Shown: positions 52,549 to 62,848, numbered from the stretch's first letter. The stretch: DNA of 64,000 nucleotides from an uncultured Carboxylicivirga sp. (GCA_947503525.1 CANNEA010000002.1:1116001-1180000); one strand, 5' to 3'. Made by a program: numbers and translations. The notes: a model not told the origin generated them from the sequence alone.

Positions 52549-53964
52549 ATGAAAACTAAAAATATAAAGTGTGTTACATCGCCCATCCCGGCTAATATTG
52601 CGGATGTTACCACACCCGTTAGCCTTTATTTAAAGTTGCGTGATGCTTATCCCAATACCATTCTATTGGAAAGTAGCGATTATCATGGCAACTCTAATTC
52701 CATGTCGTTCATTTGTTTCAATCCTATATTTGAATTTATTGCTGATAAAGGAGTCGTTTCGTTCGGTGAAGCACATAAAGAATTAGATCAAATTAACATT
52801 GATCAATCCAACAATGTACCTGCACTGTTAGATCAGTTTATTAGGAGTTTTCAAGTTGAAAAAGGAGACTGCCCGATTAAGGTGAATGGTTTGTTTGGAT
52901 ATACCACCTTTGATGCAGTTCAGTACTTCGATACATTAAGCTTTGAGGCGCCGATTAAAGATGAACATCAAATACCGGAGATGCGTTATACTTTCTATAA
53001 GTATATTATTGCATTTAACCACTTTAGTAATCAATTATATCTGATTGAAAATTTACAAGTTGGTGAAGTATCAAAAGGAAGTGAATTAATTGAAGCTTTG
53101 TATAATCGTACCATTCCATCTTTTAATTTCGAAGCCAATAACGAAGAAGTTTCGAATCTTACGGACGAGGAATATATGGCGATGGTAAGTAAAGGGAAAG
53201 AACATTGTTTTAGAGGTGATGTTTTCCAGATTGTTTTGTCGCGTCAGTTTAATCAATCGTTTAAAGGAGATGAGTTTAATGTCTATCGTGCTTTACGCAA
53301 TGTTAATCCATCACCATATTTATTTTACTTCGATTACGGGGCTTATAAAATTTTTGGTTCCTCACCTGAAGCTCAATTGATTATTGATAATAATGAAGCT
53401 ACAATTAACCCTATAGCAGGGACTTTTAAACGAACTGGTGATGATATTAAAGATCAGGAGTTAGCGATAAAATTAAGTGCAGACAAAAAGGAGAATGCTG
53501 AACATGTAATGTTGGTTGATTTGGCTCGAAACGATTTAAGTCGGAATTGTGCAGGTGTGAAAGTAAATACTTATAAAGAAGTACAATATTATTCGCATGT
53601 GCTGCATTTGGTTTCTGACGTGAGTGGTCAATTACAGGAAGGTTCAATCGCCTCAAGAGTGATGGCTGATACATTTCCTGCCGGTACCTTATCCGGGGCT
53701 CCTAAATACAAAGCTATGCAGTTAATTGATTCTATCGAGAATCAGAATAGAGGATACTATGGAGGTTGTATTGGAAATATAGGATTAGATGGAAGCTTTA
53801 ATCAGGCCATTATGATTCGTTCATTTTTAAGTAAAAACAATACCTTGTTTTATCAGGCAGGTGCTGGTGTTGTGAGTGAGTCAAAAGAGGAAAGTGAGTT
53901 GGCTGAAGTGAACAATAAACTAGGGGCCTTAAAGAAAGCCATTGAAATGGCTAAAGAATTTTAA
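52549..53964 (+). CDS. trpE: Anthranilate synthase component I
   Basis: Chorismate-using enzyme of 471 residues, the first step of tryptophan synthesis, working with TrpG. The feedback Trp-site motif appears as LLESSDYHG. The active site includes FQIVLSRQF, PSPYLFYFDYG, GSSPEA, INPIAGTFKR and the C-terminal GYYGGCIGNIG. The ATG at 52549 is chosen since the frame upstream runs into the attenuator. It heads a complete trpEGDCFBA set. Confidence 0.95.
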   Translation: MKTKNIKCVTSPIPANIADVTTPVSLYLKLRDAYPNTILLESSDYHGNSNSMSFICFNPIFEFIADKGVVSFGEAHKELDQINIDQSNNVPALLDQFIRSFQVEKGDCPIKVNGLFGYTTFDAVQYFDTLSFEAPIKDEHQIPEMRYTFYKYIIAFNHFSNQLYLIENLQVGEVSKGSELIEALYNRTIPSFNFEANNEEVSNLTDEEYMAMVSKGKEHCFRGDVFQIVLSRQFNQSFKGDEFNVYRALRNVNPSPYLFYFDYGAYKIFGSSPEAQLIIDNNEATINPIAGTFKRTGDDIKDQELAIKLSADKKENAEHVMLVDLARNDLSRNCAGVKVNTYKEVQYYSHVLHLVSDVSGQLQEGSIASRVMADTFPAGTLSGAPKYKAMQLIDSIENQNRGYYGGCIGNIGLDGSFNQAIMIRSFLSKNNTLFYQAGAGVVSESKEESELAEVNNKLGALKKAIEMAKEF

Positions 53965-53992
53965 TTAGCTAACCTTAAGAAAAAACAAGAAG

Positions 53993-54562
53993 ATGAAGAT
54001 ATTAATCCTGGATAATTACGATTCATTTACCTATAACCTTGTGCATTATGTGGAGGAAATAGTTGATGATAAAGTCGATGTATTTCGGAATGATGAAATA
54101 AGCATTGCTGATATAGCTAAGTACGATAAGATTCTTTTATCCCCAGGTCCGGGTATTCCTGATGAGGCTGGTATTTTGAAGGAGTTAATTAAAACTTACC
54201 TCTCTACTAAAAGCATTTTGGGTGTTTGTTTAGGTTGTCAGGCCATAGCAGAAGTATGTGGTGGAAGCATCAGAAATTTAAACAAAGTTTATCATGGAGT
54301 GGCAACACCAGTTACGGTGACAAGTCGTGATGAATTTCTGTTTGATTCATTGCCGGATGAGTTTCTGGCAGGGCGTTATCATAGCTGGGTGGTAAATGAA
54401 GAAGATTTGCCCAAAGAACTGGAAATTACTACGCGCGAGGCAGAAGGTCAAATTATGGGTGTTCGCCATCGTGAATTTGATGTGCGCGGAGTTCAGTTTC
54501 ATCCCGAATCTGTGTTAACAGAACATGGCAAACAAATGATTCGGAATTGGTTAAAAAACTAG
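53993..54562 (+). CDS. trpG: Anthranilate synthase glutamine amidotransferase
   Basis: Class I glutaminase of 189 residues that feeds ammonia to TrpE. The catalytic Cys lies in GVCLGCQAIAE and the His-Glu pair in VQFHPESVLTEHG; DNYDSFTYNLVHYVEE begins the family. It lies 28 bp after trpE. The Cys is in GCQAIAE, whereas PabA types often have GHQ, which still fits TrpG. Confidence 0.95.
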   Translation: MKILILDNYDSFTYNLVHYVEEIVDDKVDVFRNDEISIADIAKYDKILLSPGPGIPDEAGILKELIKTYLSTKSILGVCLGCQAIAEVCGGSIRNLNKVYHGVATPVTVTSRDEFLFDSLPDEFLAGRYHSWVVNEEDLPKELEITTREAEGQIMGVRHREFDVRGVQFHPESVLTEHGKQMIRNWLKN

Positions 54563-54603
54563 TTGCAGAATGAAAAGGATGACTAATAGCTAAAGCGAAA
54601 ACA

Positions 54604-55599
54604 ATGATCAAAACCATACTTAAACAATTACTTAACCATAAAACACTTAGTCGTGAACAGGCAAAGGAGGTGTTGGTAAATATTGCAAAGGAATCCTATA
54701 ATCAAAGTGAAGTTGTGGCTTTTCTTACCGTATTTATGATGCGTCCGGTAACGGTTGATGAATTAACCGGCTTTCGAGATGCCTTGCTGGAATTGTGTCT
54801 GCGTATCGACCTGTCTGATTATAATACCATTGATATGTGCGGGACAGGCGGTGACGGTAAAAATACATTTAATGTCTCCACTTTAGCTTCACTAATTGTT
54901 GCCGGTGCAGGAGCTAAAGTATCCAAACATGGTAATTACGGTGTGTCTTCTTCATGTGGATCATCTAACGTAATGGAGCATCTTGGATATACCTTTACCA
55001 ACGATTCGGATAAATTAAAACAACAATTGGATAAGGCCAATATTTGCTTTCTGCATGCTCCTTTATTTCACCCGGCTATGAAGGCAATTGGACCCATTCG
55101 AAGAGAATTAGGTCTGAAAACATTTTTTAATATGTTGGGACCTATGGTTAATCCTTCTTTCCCACAGAACCAGTTAGTTGGTGTGTTTAGTTTGGAGTTG
55201 GCCCGGATATATAATTACATTTATCAAAAGGGTACAAAAAATTATAGTATCATTCATTCATTGGATGGATATGATGAAATTTCTTTAACCGGGGATTTTA
55301 AGTCCATCACTCAGAATGGTGAGCACATGTATGCGCCGCGCGATTTTGAAATGAATGCGGTAAAACCAGATGAAATTTTTGGAGGAGATACTGTTCCTGA
55401 GGCAGCTAATATATTTAAAAGCATTCTGAATGGTACGGGCACGGATGCGCAAAACAATGTTGTGGTTGCCAATGCAGCACTGGCTTTACAATGTTATTAT
55501 CCGACAAAAGATTTAATGCAATGCATTGATGATGCCAGACAATCCTTAATGGAAGGGAAAGCGGCTAAAGTATTAACTACTCTTTTGAGTCTTTCTTAA
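54604..55599 (+). CDS. trpD: Anthranilate phosphoribosyltransferase
   Basis: Joins PRPP to anthranilate; 331 residues. PRPP-binding MCGTGGDGKNTFNVS and the anthranilate region KHGNYGVSSSCGSSNVMEHLG (read as separate motifs) are present, with LGPMVNPSFPQNQLVGV near the middle. It lies 41 bp after trpG and is not fused to it. Confidence 0.95.
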   Translation: MIKTILKQLLNHKTLSREQAKEVLVNIAKESYNQSEVVAFLTVFMMRPVTVDELTGFRDALLELCLRIDLSDYNTIDMCGTGGDGKNTFNVSTLASLIVAGAGAKVSKHGNYGVSSSCGSSNVMEHLGYTFTNDSDKLKQQLDKANICFLHAPLFHPAMKAIGPIRRELGLKTFFNMLGPMVNPSFPQNQLVGVFSLELARIYNYIYQKGTKNYSIIHSLDGYDEISLTGDFKSITQNGEHMYAPRDFEMNAVKPDEIFGGDTVPEAANIFKSILNGTGTDAQNNVVVANAALALQCYYPTKDLMQCIDDARQSLMEGKAAKVLTTLLSLS

Positions 55600-55610
55600 T
55601 TGAAGAACAA

Positions 55611-56411
55611 ATGACCATTTTAGATAAAATTATAGAGCGTAAGAAAGAAGAAGTTGCAGCAGCTAAGTTAAATATTAGCCAGGATGAGCTTGTGGCCAGT
55701 GAATGGTTTGGACTTAAGGTTCCTTCCCTGAAATCATCTCTATTAGATCCTGAAAAATCTGGTGTAATCACTGAGTTTAAGCGTCAGTCACCTTCGAAAG
55801 GTGTAATTAATGGCAAAGCAAAAGTTGCGCATGTGGTTAAGGCCTATGAATCTGCAGGAGCTTCAGGTTTGTCGGTGTTAACCGATACTGATTTTTTTGG
55901 TGGCACGTATGATGATTTGCGACAAGCCAGAGCTGTGACTTCGATACCCATATTACGAAAGGATTTTATGATAGATCCTTATCAGGTATATGAAGCAAAA
56001 GCGATGGGAGCCAGTGCAATACTGCTAATTGCAGCCTGTCTTAGTAATGATCAGGCAAAAGAATTGGGAGCCATGGCTCATTATTTAGGTTTAGAGGTAT
56101 TGATGGAATTACATGATGAAAGAGAACTCAAATGCCTGAATCCTTTTGTTGATGTGGTAGGTATTAATAATCGCAATCTTAAAACCTTTGAAGTAAGCTT
56201 AAGCAAGTCAGTTCAGTTAGCGAATCTTTTACCAAAGGATAAAATCAAAATTTCAGAGAGTGGAATTCACTCAAAAGAAGATGTGTTTTATCTACGTGAG
56301 AATGGATTTGAAGGATTTTTAATCGGGGAGAATTTCATGAAAACTGAAGATCCAGGACAGTCGTGTATCGACTTTTGTCAATCTATTTCTAAACAACAGA
56401 TTAATTCATAA
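55611..56411 (+). CDS. trpC: Indole-3-glycerol phosphate synthase
   Basis: TIM barrel of 266 residues. The catalytic Lys is in ITEFKRQSPSKG and the second in LRKDFMIDPYQVYEAKAMGA. Phosphate-binding motifs are VGINNRNLKTFEV and ISESGIHSKED. It is separate from trpF, which follows 3 bp later. Confidence 0.95.
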   Translation: MTILDKIIERKKEEVAAAKLNISQDELVASEWFGLKVPSLKSSLLDPEKSGVITEFKRQSPSKGVINGKAKVAHVVKAYESAGASGLSVLTDTDFFGGTYDDLRQARAVTSIPILRKDFMIDPYQVYEAKAMGASAILLIAACLSNDQAKELGAMAHYLGLEVLMELHDERELKCLNPFVDVVGINNRNLKTFEVSLSKSVQLANLLPKDKIKISESGIHSKEDVFYLRENGFEGFLIGENFMKTEDPGQSCIDFCQSISKQQINS

Positions 56412-56414
56412 TGT

Positions 56415-57038
56415 ATGAATGATTCAATGAAAATAAAAGTCTGTGGTATGCGAGAGCCTTCAAATATTAAAGATTTGATTGCTTTGGCTCCGGATTATAT
56501 GGGTTTTATTTTTTATAAGAAATCACCGCGTTATATTAATCGATGGCCAGATGTAGATTTTCCAGATTCGATTAAAAAAGTAGGCGTCTTTGTTAATGAA
56601 TCAGAACGAGTTATTAATGAAAAGCGAATAAGCTTTGGTTTAGATCTTTTGCAATTGCATGGTGATGAGTCACCGGAACTGTGTTATTTGCTAAAACAAT
56701 CGGGTGCTCAAATAATAAAGGTGTTCAGAGTTGATAAGGATTTTGATTTTGAACTAACAAGAAGGTATGAGGATTATGTCGACTATTTTTTATTCGACAC
56801 TGCAACAAAAGCATATGGTGGGAGTGGAGCGAAATTTAATTGGGATCTGTTGAAAAAATACAATAACTCCCGTCCTGTGTTTCTAAGTGGAGGAATTTCG
56901 AAGGATGACGCTGAGGCCATAACAAAGATTAAAGGAATTAATATTGTAGCCATTGATCTCAACAGCAAATTTGAATTGGAACCTGGAAAGAAGAATATCG
57001 AATTATTAAAGGACTTTTTTGGAAAGGTCAGAGAGTAA
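56415..57038 (+). CDS. trpF: Phosphoribosylanthranilate isomerase
   Basis: Amadori isomerase, TIM barrel of 207 residues. KVCGMREPSNI carries the catalytic Cys, LLQLHGDES the next strand, VDYFLFDTATKAYGGSGAKFNW the catalytic Asp, and FLSGGISKDDA the phosphate site. It starts 3 bases after trpC, so the two are translationally coupled. Confidence 0.95.
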   Translation: MNDSMKIKVCGMREPSNIKDLIALAPDYMGFIFYKKSPRYINRWPDVDFPDSIKKVGVFVNESERVINEKRISFGLDLLQLHGDESPELCYLLKQSGAQIIKVFRVDKDFDFELTRRYEDYVDYFLFDTATKAYGGSGAKFNWDLLKKYNNSRPVFLSGGISKDDAEAITKIKGINIVAIDLNSKFELEPGKKNIELLKDFFGKVRE

Positions 57039-57070
57039 GTCCAAATAGAAAAGATTTAACTAGTACTTGA

Positions 57071-58267
57071 ATGATGAGTGATAAAAATAAATATAAGGTT
57101 GACGAAAAAGGCATGTATGGCCGCTTTGGGGGTGCATTCATTCCAGAAATGCTTCAGCCAAATATCGAGAATCTGAAAAATGTTTATCTGGATATTATTA
57201 ATTCAGATGCTTTTCAAAAGGAATATAAGTCACTACTTAAAGATTATGTTGGGCGACCGTCACCATTGTATTTTGCCAAACGTTTATCTGAAAAATACGA
57301 TACCAACATCTACTTAAAACGAGAGGACCTCAATCATACTGGTGCACATAAAGTGAATAATACGGTGGGGCAAATATTAATTGCCAAACATATGGGCAAG
57401 GACCGAATAATTGCCGAAACAGGTGCCGGTCAGCATGGCGTAGCAACGGCCACAGCTTGTGCCTTAATGGGATTGAGGTGTGTCGTTTATATGGGTGAGA
57501 TCGACATCAAACGTCAGGCACCAAATGTTGCTCGAATGAAAATGTTGGGCGCAGAAGTTGTTGCTGCAACATCAGGTAGTAAAACGCTGAAAGATGCAAC
57601 CAACGAAGCTTTGCGTGATTGGATTTGTAATCCTGAGGATACTTTCTATTTGATAGGCTCAGTTGTTGGCCCTCATCCTTATCCTGATATGGTGGCTCGC
57701 TTGCAGGCGATTATAAGTGAAGAAATAGCATGGCAGATTAAGGAAAAAACTTCAAAAGATTATCCTGATTATGTTGTGGCTTGTGTTGGAGGAGGTAGTA
57801 ATGCTGCGGGTTCATTTTATCACTTTATGGATGATGAGCGAGTGAATCTGATTGCTGTTGAAGCGTCCGGAATGGGAGTTGATTCAGGAGAAACGGCAGC
57901 AACAATTGCTTTGGGAGATTTGGGAGTTATTCATGGGAGTAAGACTTTTTTAATGCAGAGCGATGATGGTCAGATCACCGAGCCTTATTCGATTTCGGCT
58001 GGCCTGGATTATCCTGGTATTGGGCCCTTACATGCCCATTTGCACGATACTAAACGAGCCAGTATTTTATCGGCAACAGATCAGGATGCACTGGATTCGG
58101 CCATGGAATTAACCCAGCTTGAAGGAATTATCCCTGCTTTGGAATCATCGCATGCCTTGGCTGTTTTGAAAAAGAAAAAGTTTAAAAAGAATGATTCGGT
58201 AGTCATCACTTTATCAGGTAGAGGAGATAAGGATATGGAAACTTACATGAAGCATTTTGGTTTCTGA
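57071..58267 (+). CDS. trpB: Tryptophan synthase beta chain
   Basis: PLP enzyme of 398 residues that joins indole and serine. [13 protein letters not shown] begins it; the PLP lysine is in [11 protein letters not shown], and [10 protein letters not shown] and [13 protein letters not shown] bind the cofactor. It is the long TrpB1 type that pairs with TrpA, encoded 42 bp downstream. Confidence 0.96.
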   Translation: MMSDKNKYKVDEKGMYGRFGGAFIPEMLQPNIENLKNVYLDIINSDAFQKEYKSLLKDYVGRPSPLYFAKRLSEKYDTNIYLKREDLNHTGAHKVNNTVGQILIAKHMGKDRIIAETGAGQHGVATATACALMGLRCVVYMGEIDIKRQAPNVARMKMLGAEVVAATSGSKTLKDATNEALRDWICNPEDTFYLIGSVVGPHPYPDMVARLQAIISEEIAWQIKEKTSKDYPDYVVACVGGGSNAAGSFYHFMDDERVNLIAVEASGMGVDSGETAATIALGDLGVIHGSKTFLMQSDDGQITEPYSISAGLDYPGIGPLHAHLHDTKRASILSATDQDALDSAMELTQLEGIIPALESSHALAVLKKKKFKKNDSVVITLSGRGDKDMETYMKHFGF

Positions 58268-58309
58268 TGATACTTTTATTCGAATTTTAACGCATTGTTT
58301 TACTTTGGT

Positions 58310-59083
58310 ATGAATAGATTACAAAAACTCCTAAAGGAGCAAAAAGATATATTTTCAGTTTATTATACAGCGGGTTATCCAAACTTAAACGATACGATGC
58401 CTGTATTAAATGCCTTGCAGAAATCAGGCACTCATTTGGTTGAATTAGGCATGCCTTTTTCTGACCCATTGGCTGACGGACCAACTATTCAAAAGAGTAG
58501 TGAACAAGCTCTTGAGAATGGTATGAGCCTTAAAGTGTTGTTTGAGCAAATTAAGGATATGCGTTCAAGCATTGATATGCCTATTGTTCTGATGGGCTAT
58601 TTTAATCCGGTGTTTAAATATGGCGTTGAAGCATTTGTTAAGAAATGCAGTGAAGTTGGTGTGGATGGAGTAATACTGCCAGATCTGCCCTTTGATGAAT
58701 ATCAGGATAATTATCAGGATCTGTTTGAGCAAAATGGGATATCAAACATCTTCTTAATTACACCTCAAACACCCGATGAGCGCATTAAATTAATTGATGA
58801 CAATAGTAACGGGTTTATTTATATGGTTTCATCGGCCTCAGTAACCGGAGCTAAAAAGGGCTTATCCGATGAGCAAATCACATATTTCAATCGAGTGAAT
58901 AATCTTGGCCTTTCAACCGGTCGTTTAATAGGCTTTGGGATAAGTAACAAGGAAACCTTTCAGACTGCTTGTGATTTTGCATCCGGTGCAATAATCGGAA
59001 GTGCCTTTGTGAAGCTTCTGGATGAAAATGGCGCATCAGAAAAGGCGATTGCCGATTTTGTAAAAAACATAAAGAACAACTAA
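58310..59083 (+). CDS. trpA: Tryptophan synthase alpha chain
   Basis: TIM barrel of 257 residues that cleaves indole-3-glycerol phosphate. The catalytic Glu and Asp are in VELGMPFSDPLADGP, and IYMVSSASVTGAK and GFGISNKE form the phosphate site. ATG 58310 is preferred over TTG 58295. It ends the trp set, and purU starts 9 bp later. Confidence 0.95.
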   Translation: MNRLQKLLKEQKDIFSVYYTAGYPNLNDTMPVLNALQKSGTHLVELGMPFSDPLADGPTIQKSSEQALENGMSLKVLFEQIKDMRSSIDMPIVLMGYFNPVFKYGVEAFVKKCSEVGVDGVILPDLPFDEYQDNYQDLFEQNGISNIFLITPQTPDERIKLIDDNSNGFIYMVSSASVTGAKKGLSDEQITYFNRVNNLGLSTGRLIGFGISNKETFQTACDFASGAIIGSAFVKLLDENGASEKAIADFVKNIKNN

Positions 59084-59092
59084 ACTTTAACA

Positions 59093-59950
59093 ATGAGAGA
59101 AACGGCAATTTTACGTATCCATTGTCCCGACCAAAGAGGAATAGTGGCTAAGGTAACAGATTTTATTCATCGTAATAATGGAAATGTGGTTTACCTTGAT
59201 CAACATACAGATTATGGGGAAGATCGGTTTTTTATGCGCGTTGAATGGGATTTGGATGGTTTTAGTATTCCGGTTGATAAAATAAAAGATGCTATAGAAG
59301 AGAAAATGGCCTGGCCAATGCAAATGGTTTGGTCGCTTAAATTCTCGAGTCAAGTGCCACGAATGGCCATTTTTGTGAGTAGATCGTCTCATTGTTTATA
59401 TGACTTATTAGCGAGGTATAGTGCCGGTGAATTAAATGTAGAAATACCCTTGATCATTTCAAACCACAAGGATTTAGAGGCGGTGGCTAAACAGTTTGGA
59501 TTGCCATATTATCATATTCCTGTTACAAAAGAGAATAAGCAGGAAGTAGAAAAAGAGCATATTAGATTATTGGAAGAGCATAATGTGGACTTTATTGTTT
59601 TAGCCAGATATATGCAAATTCTTTCTCCTGAGTTTAATGAATTATATCCCAATAGAATAATTAATATTCACCACTCATTTTTACCTGCCTTTGCCGGTGC
59701 TAAGCCATATCATGCTGCACATTCGCGTGGTGTTAAAATAATTGGTGCTACAGGTCATTATGTGACATCCGATTTGGATGCAGGTCCAATAATTGAACAG
59801 GATGTAGTGAAAATTACCCATCACGATACAGTGAAAACATTAGTCCAAAAAGGAAAAGATATTGAGAAAATTGTACTTTCGAAAGCCGTTCAAGCTCATG
59901 TTGAGCGTAAGACTTTAGTGTATAAAAACAAGACTATAATTTTTGCTTAA
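59093..59950 (+). CDS. purU: Formyltetrahydrofolate deformylase
   Basis: A 285-residue enzyme that hydrolyses 10-formyl-THF to formate and THF. The N-terminal ACT domain (ILRIHCPDQRGIVAKVTDFI) allows methionine/glycine control. The catalytic domain has INIHHSFLPAF and GATGHYVTSDLDAGPII (His and Asp). It starts 9 bp after trpA and so is probably part of the trp transcript, though it has no direct role in tryptophan synthesis. Confidence 0.94.
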   Translation: MRETAILRIHCPDQRGIVAKVTDFIHRNNGNVVYLDQHTDYGEDRFFMRVEWDLDGFSIPVDKIKDAIEEKMAWPMQMVWSLKFSSQVPRMAIFVSRSSHCLYDLLARYSAGELNVEIPLIISNHKDLEAVAKQFGLPYYHIPVTKENKQEVEKEHIRLLEEHNVDFIVLARYMQILSPEFNELYPNRIINIHHSFLPAFAGAKPYHAAHSRGVKIIGATGHYVTSDLDAGPIIEQDVVKITHHDTVKTLVQKGKDIEKIVLSKAVQAHVERKTLVYKNKTIIFA

Positions 59951-59973
59951 ACCAATCAATTAAATACAATATC

Positions 59974-60495
59974 ATGCAAAAAACCTTTTTATTTATTCTC
60001 CTCGCAGTTTTCACAACTACAATTATTGCTCAAAATCAAGCTGATGATAGAGGCTACCTTGTAAAAGTTGGCGATATGGCTCCTGATTTTGAAATGGAAT
60101 TAACCGACGGAACCAAAATTAAGTTATCTGAATTGAGAGGTAGTGTCGTAATGCTTCAATTCACAGCTAGCTGGTGTAGCGTTTGTCGTAAGGAAATGCC
60201 ACATATCGAAAAAGATATTTGGCAAGCTTATAAAGACAAAGGTCTTAAACTTTATGGCGTCGACAGAGATGAACCAGTTGAGAAAGCATTGAAAATGAAG
60301 GAAGCTACAAAAATAACATACGAACTTGGCTTAGATCCTGGTGCTAATATATTCGGATTGTTTGCTGATAAAAAATCTGGTGTAACAAGGAATGTTTTAA
60401 TTGACAAAGAAGGTAAAATAATATTCCTGACCCGCTTATTTGATAAGAAGGAGTTTAAGGCATTGGTTAAGCGGATTGATGAGGAGATGGAATAA
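59974..60495 (+). CDS. TlpA-like thioredoxin-fold protein
   Basis: Exported 173-residue redox protein. A signal peptide (LFILLAVFTTTIIA) precedes an AhpC/TlpA-type fold: VGDMAPDFEMELTDGTKIKLSELRG and the active site ASWCSVCRKEMP (CxxC). It lies 23 bp after purU. A role in periplasmic thiol reduction or cytochrome maturation is likely; reducing power might come from the DsbD-like protein at 18-20 kb, which is inference. Confidence 0.9.
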   Translation: MQKTFLFILLAVFTTTIIAQNQADDRGYLVKVGDMAPDFEMELTDGTKIKLSELRGSVVMLQFTASWCSVCRKEMPHIEKDIWQAYKDKGLKLYGVDRDEPVEKALKMKEATKITYELGLDPGANIFGLFADKKSGVTRNVLIDKEGKIIFLTRLFDKKEFKALVKRIDEEME

Positions 60496-60505
60496 GTTGA
60501 TTCAT

Positions 60506-60605
60506 CCCCCTTCGCCTTCGGCATTTCCCCAATGGGAAGATTCTTTTCTAAAGTTTAGCTGAAAAATATGCTCCCCTTGGGGAGCTGTCGGAACGACTGA
60601 GGGGG
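60506..60605. repeat. REP/MITE-like imperfect palindrome, 100 bp
   Basis: The ends CCCCC (60506-60510) and GGGGG (60601-60605) frame two arms of about 36 bases. The right arm, reversed and complemented, matches the left arm imperfectly. Each arm has its own small hairpin (CCCC-AATGGG, and CTCCCC-TTGGGGAG at 60571-60584), and the middle is AT-rich. It has GC-rich arms unlike its surroundings. This form is typical of short dispersed intergenic repeats in Bacteroidota and other bacteria. Only one copy is visible here. Confidence 0.65.
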
Positions 60606-60635
60606 CTTTACATTTTGATACTAAAAGGTATGTAA

Positions 60636-61235
60636 ATGAATATAGTAATAATAAAATATAATGCAGGTAATATCAGGTCAGTTCTTAATGCTCTTAATCG
60701 CTTAGGATATGAGGCTGAAATTTCAGCTGATCCTGAAATAATTGAGGCCGCTGATAAAGTCATTTTTCCGGGTGTTGGAGAAGCCAGTACCACTATGGAA
60801 TACCTGAGAAGAACGGAATTGGATAAATTAATTATTGGATTGAAGCAACCGGTTCTAGGTATCTGTCTTGGAATGCAATTAATGTGTAGCTGGTCGGAAG
60901 AAGGAGCAGTGGATTGTTTGGGCATTTTTGATGAGAAGGTTTGTAAGTTTCAACTACCAGTTGACAACCAGGATAATATCAAAATTCCTCACATGGGTTG
61001 GAATACAATAAACAACGTAAAAACATCATTATTTGATGCTTCGTTGGAGGCAAGCTATGTTTATTTTGTTCATAGTTTTTATGTAGCTATAGGACCGGAT
61101 ACAGCTGCGACAACAAATTATATTTTAGAATACAGTTCAGCCTTGCAAAAGGATAATTTCTATGCCACACAATTCCATCCTGAAAAGAGTGGGTCCGTTG
61201 GAGAAAGTATTCTTTCTAATTTCTTAAAACTCTAA
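60636..61235 (+). CDS. hisH: Imidazole glycerol phosphate synthase, glutamine amidotransferase subunit
   Basis: Class I glutaminase of 199 residues giving ammonia to HisF. The catalytic Cys is in LGICLGMQLM and the His-Glu pair in ATQFHPEKSGSVGE; IIKYNAGNIRSVLNALNRLG begins it. It heads a four-gene his run, with no hisG, hisD, hisC or hisB upstream. Confidence 0.95.
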   Translation: MNIVIIKYNAGNIRSVLNALNRLGYEAEISADPEIIEAADKVIFPGVGEASTTMEYLRRTELDKLIIGLKQPVLGICLGMQLMCSWSEEGAVDCLGIFDEKVCKFQLPVDNQDNIKIPHMGWNTINNVKTSLFDASLEASYVYFVHSFYVAIGPDTAATTNYILEYSSALQKDNFYATQFHPEKSGSVGESILSNFLKL

Positions 61236-61241
61236 CTATTA

Positions 61242-61967
61242 ATGGGAAAGATTGATTTAATACCGGCAATTGATATTATTGAAGGTAAATGTGTTCGTTT
61301 GAGTCAAGGAGATTATGCCAGTAAGAAAGTTTACAATGAGGATCCTCTGGAAGTCGCCCGGGAATTTGAAGATTCAGGTATCACAAGGCTTCATGTAGTA
61401 GATTTGGATGGTGCCAAAGCAGGGCATATCATCAACTATAAAACTTTAGAGAAGATAGCTGGCAAGACCAATTTAATTGTAGATTTTGGAGGAGGATTAA
61501 AAACTTCGGATGATTTGAAAATTGCTTTTGAATGTGGAGCACAAATGGTCACTGGAGGAAGTATTGCAGTTAAAAATCCGGGTGAGTTTGAAAGCTGGAT
61601 AAAGAAGTATGGAAGTGATAAAATTATCTTAGGCGCCGATGCCAAAGATGGAAATATTGCAGTGACGGGATGGCTTGAAGAAACAGATCAGAAGTTAATC
61701 CCCTTTATTAAGAATTATCATACTAAAGGCATTAGTAAAGTTATTTGCACAGATATCAGTAAAGACGGTATGTTGCAAGGAACATCCGTTGATTTGTACA
61801 AAGAAATATTGAAGGAGATACCTGATCTTTATTTGGTGGCTAGTGGAGGAGTAAGCCAAATCAAAGACATTGAGCTACTGATTGAGGCTAAGGTGCCGGC
61901 AGTAATATTTGGAAAAGCCATCTATGAAGGACGAATTACACTAAAGGAGCTAAGACCTTTTTTGTAG
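61242..61967 (+). CDS. hisA: Phosphoribosylformimino-AICAR isomerase HisA
   Basis: TIM barrel of 241 residues for the fourth histidine step. The N-terminal [20 protein letters not shown] contains the catalytic Asp; the opposite Asp is in [24 protein letters not shown] and [10 protein letters not shown] bind the two phosphates. It starts 6 bp after hisH. Confidence 0.95.
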   Translation: MGKIDLIPAIDIIEGKCVRLSQGDYASKKVYNEDPLEVAREFEDSGITRLHVVDLDGAKAGHIINYKTLEKIAGKTNLIVDFGGGLKTSDDLKIAFECGAQMVTGGSIAVKNPGEFESWIKKYGSDKIILGADAKDGNIAVTGWLEETDQKLIPFIKNYHTKGISKVICTDISKDGMLQGTSVDLYKEILKEIPDLYLVASGGVSQIKDIELLIEAKVPAVIFGKAIYEGRITLKELRPFL

Positions 61968-62009
61968 GCGAAAGCTACGGATTTATAACATAGCACTAAT
62001 AACTAATAA

Positions 62010-62765
62010 ATGTTAGCCAAACGAATAATACCATGCCTCGATATAAAAAACGGTCAGACCGTTAAAGGGGTGAAGTTTTTGGAGATAAAGGAGGTGGGTG
62101 ATCCCGTTGAACTGGGAGCACTTTATGCAGAGCAAGGTGCGGATGAATTAGTCTTTCTGGACATTACGGCCACTCATGAAGGACGTAAAACCTTTGTTGA
62201 TTTAGTTAGGCGTATTGCCCGAAATATCAATATCCCATTTACAGTTGGTGGCGGAATAAGTGAATTAAGTGATGCTGATGCTTTGCTAAATGCAGGGGCT
62301 GATAAGATCTCAGTGAATTCTTCTGCGGTAAGAAACCCTCAATTAATTAATGATCTGGCTAGGAATTTTGGAAGTCAGTTTGTTGTAGCTGCAATAGATG
62401 CAAAACACCAACATGGAGATGATTGGGTAGTTACTGTAAACGGAGGACGAATTCCAACGGATAAGAAACTATTTTCTTGGGCTAAGGAGGCAGAAGACAG
62501 AGGTGCAGGTGAGATCCTTTTTACAAGTATGGATCATGATGGGGTGAAGACCGGGTTTGCCAATGAAGCCTTGGCTAAATTAAGTGATGAATTATCAATT
62601 CCGCTTATTGCCTCAGGAGGTGCAGGCGCTATGGAACATTTTAAAGATGTGTTTACCAATGGTAAAGCGGATGCGGGATTAGCAGCAAGTATTTTTCATT
62701 TTAAGGAAATACCGATACCTCAGCTCAAAAAGTATTTAAGAGAACAAGGAATAGTAGTGAGGTAG
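62010..62765 (+). CDS. hisF: Imidazole glycerol phosphate synthase, cyclase subunit
   Basis: TIM barrel of 251 residues that closes the imidazole ring with ammonia from His[19 protein letters not shown] carries the catalytic Asp and [14 protein letters not shown] the second. [12 protein letters not shown] and [11 protein letters not shown] bind phosphate. The paralogy to hisA is visible. Gap to hisA is 42 bp. Confidence 0.96.
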   Translation: MLAKRIIPCLDIKNGQTVKGVKFLEIKEVGDPVELGALYAEQGADELVFLDITATHEGRKTFVDLVRRIARNINIPFTVGGGISELSDADALLNAGADKISVNSSAVRNPQLINDLARNFGSQFVVAAIDAKHQHGDDWVVTVNGGRIPTDKKLFSWAKEAEDRGAGEILFTSMDHDGVKTGFANEALAKLSDELSIPLIASGGAGAMEHFKDVFTNGKADAGLAASIFHFKEIPIPQLKKYLREQGIVVR

Positions 62766-62848
62766 AAACAGCAGATAGTTGAGTAAACAAAAAATATAAT
62801 GATTTCAAAGCCGTAAGTAATAAGCTATCGGTACTAAGCTAAAGGGTA

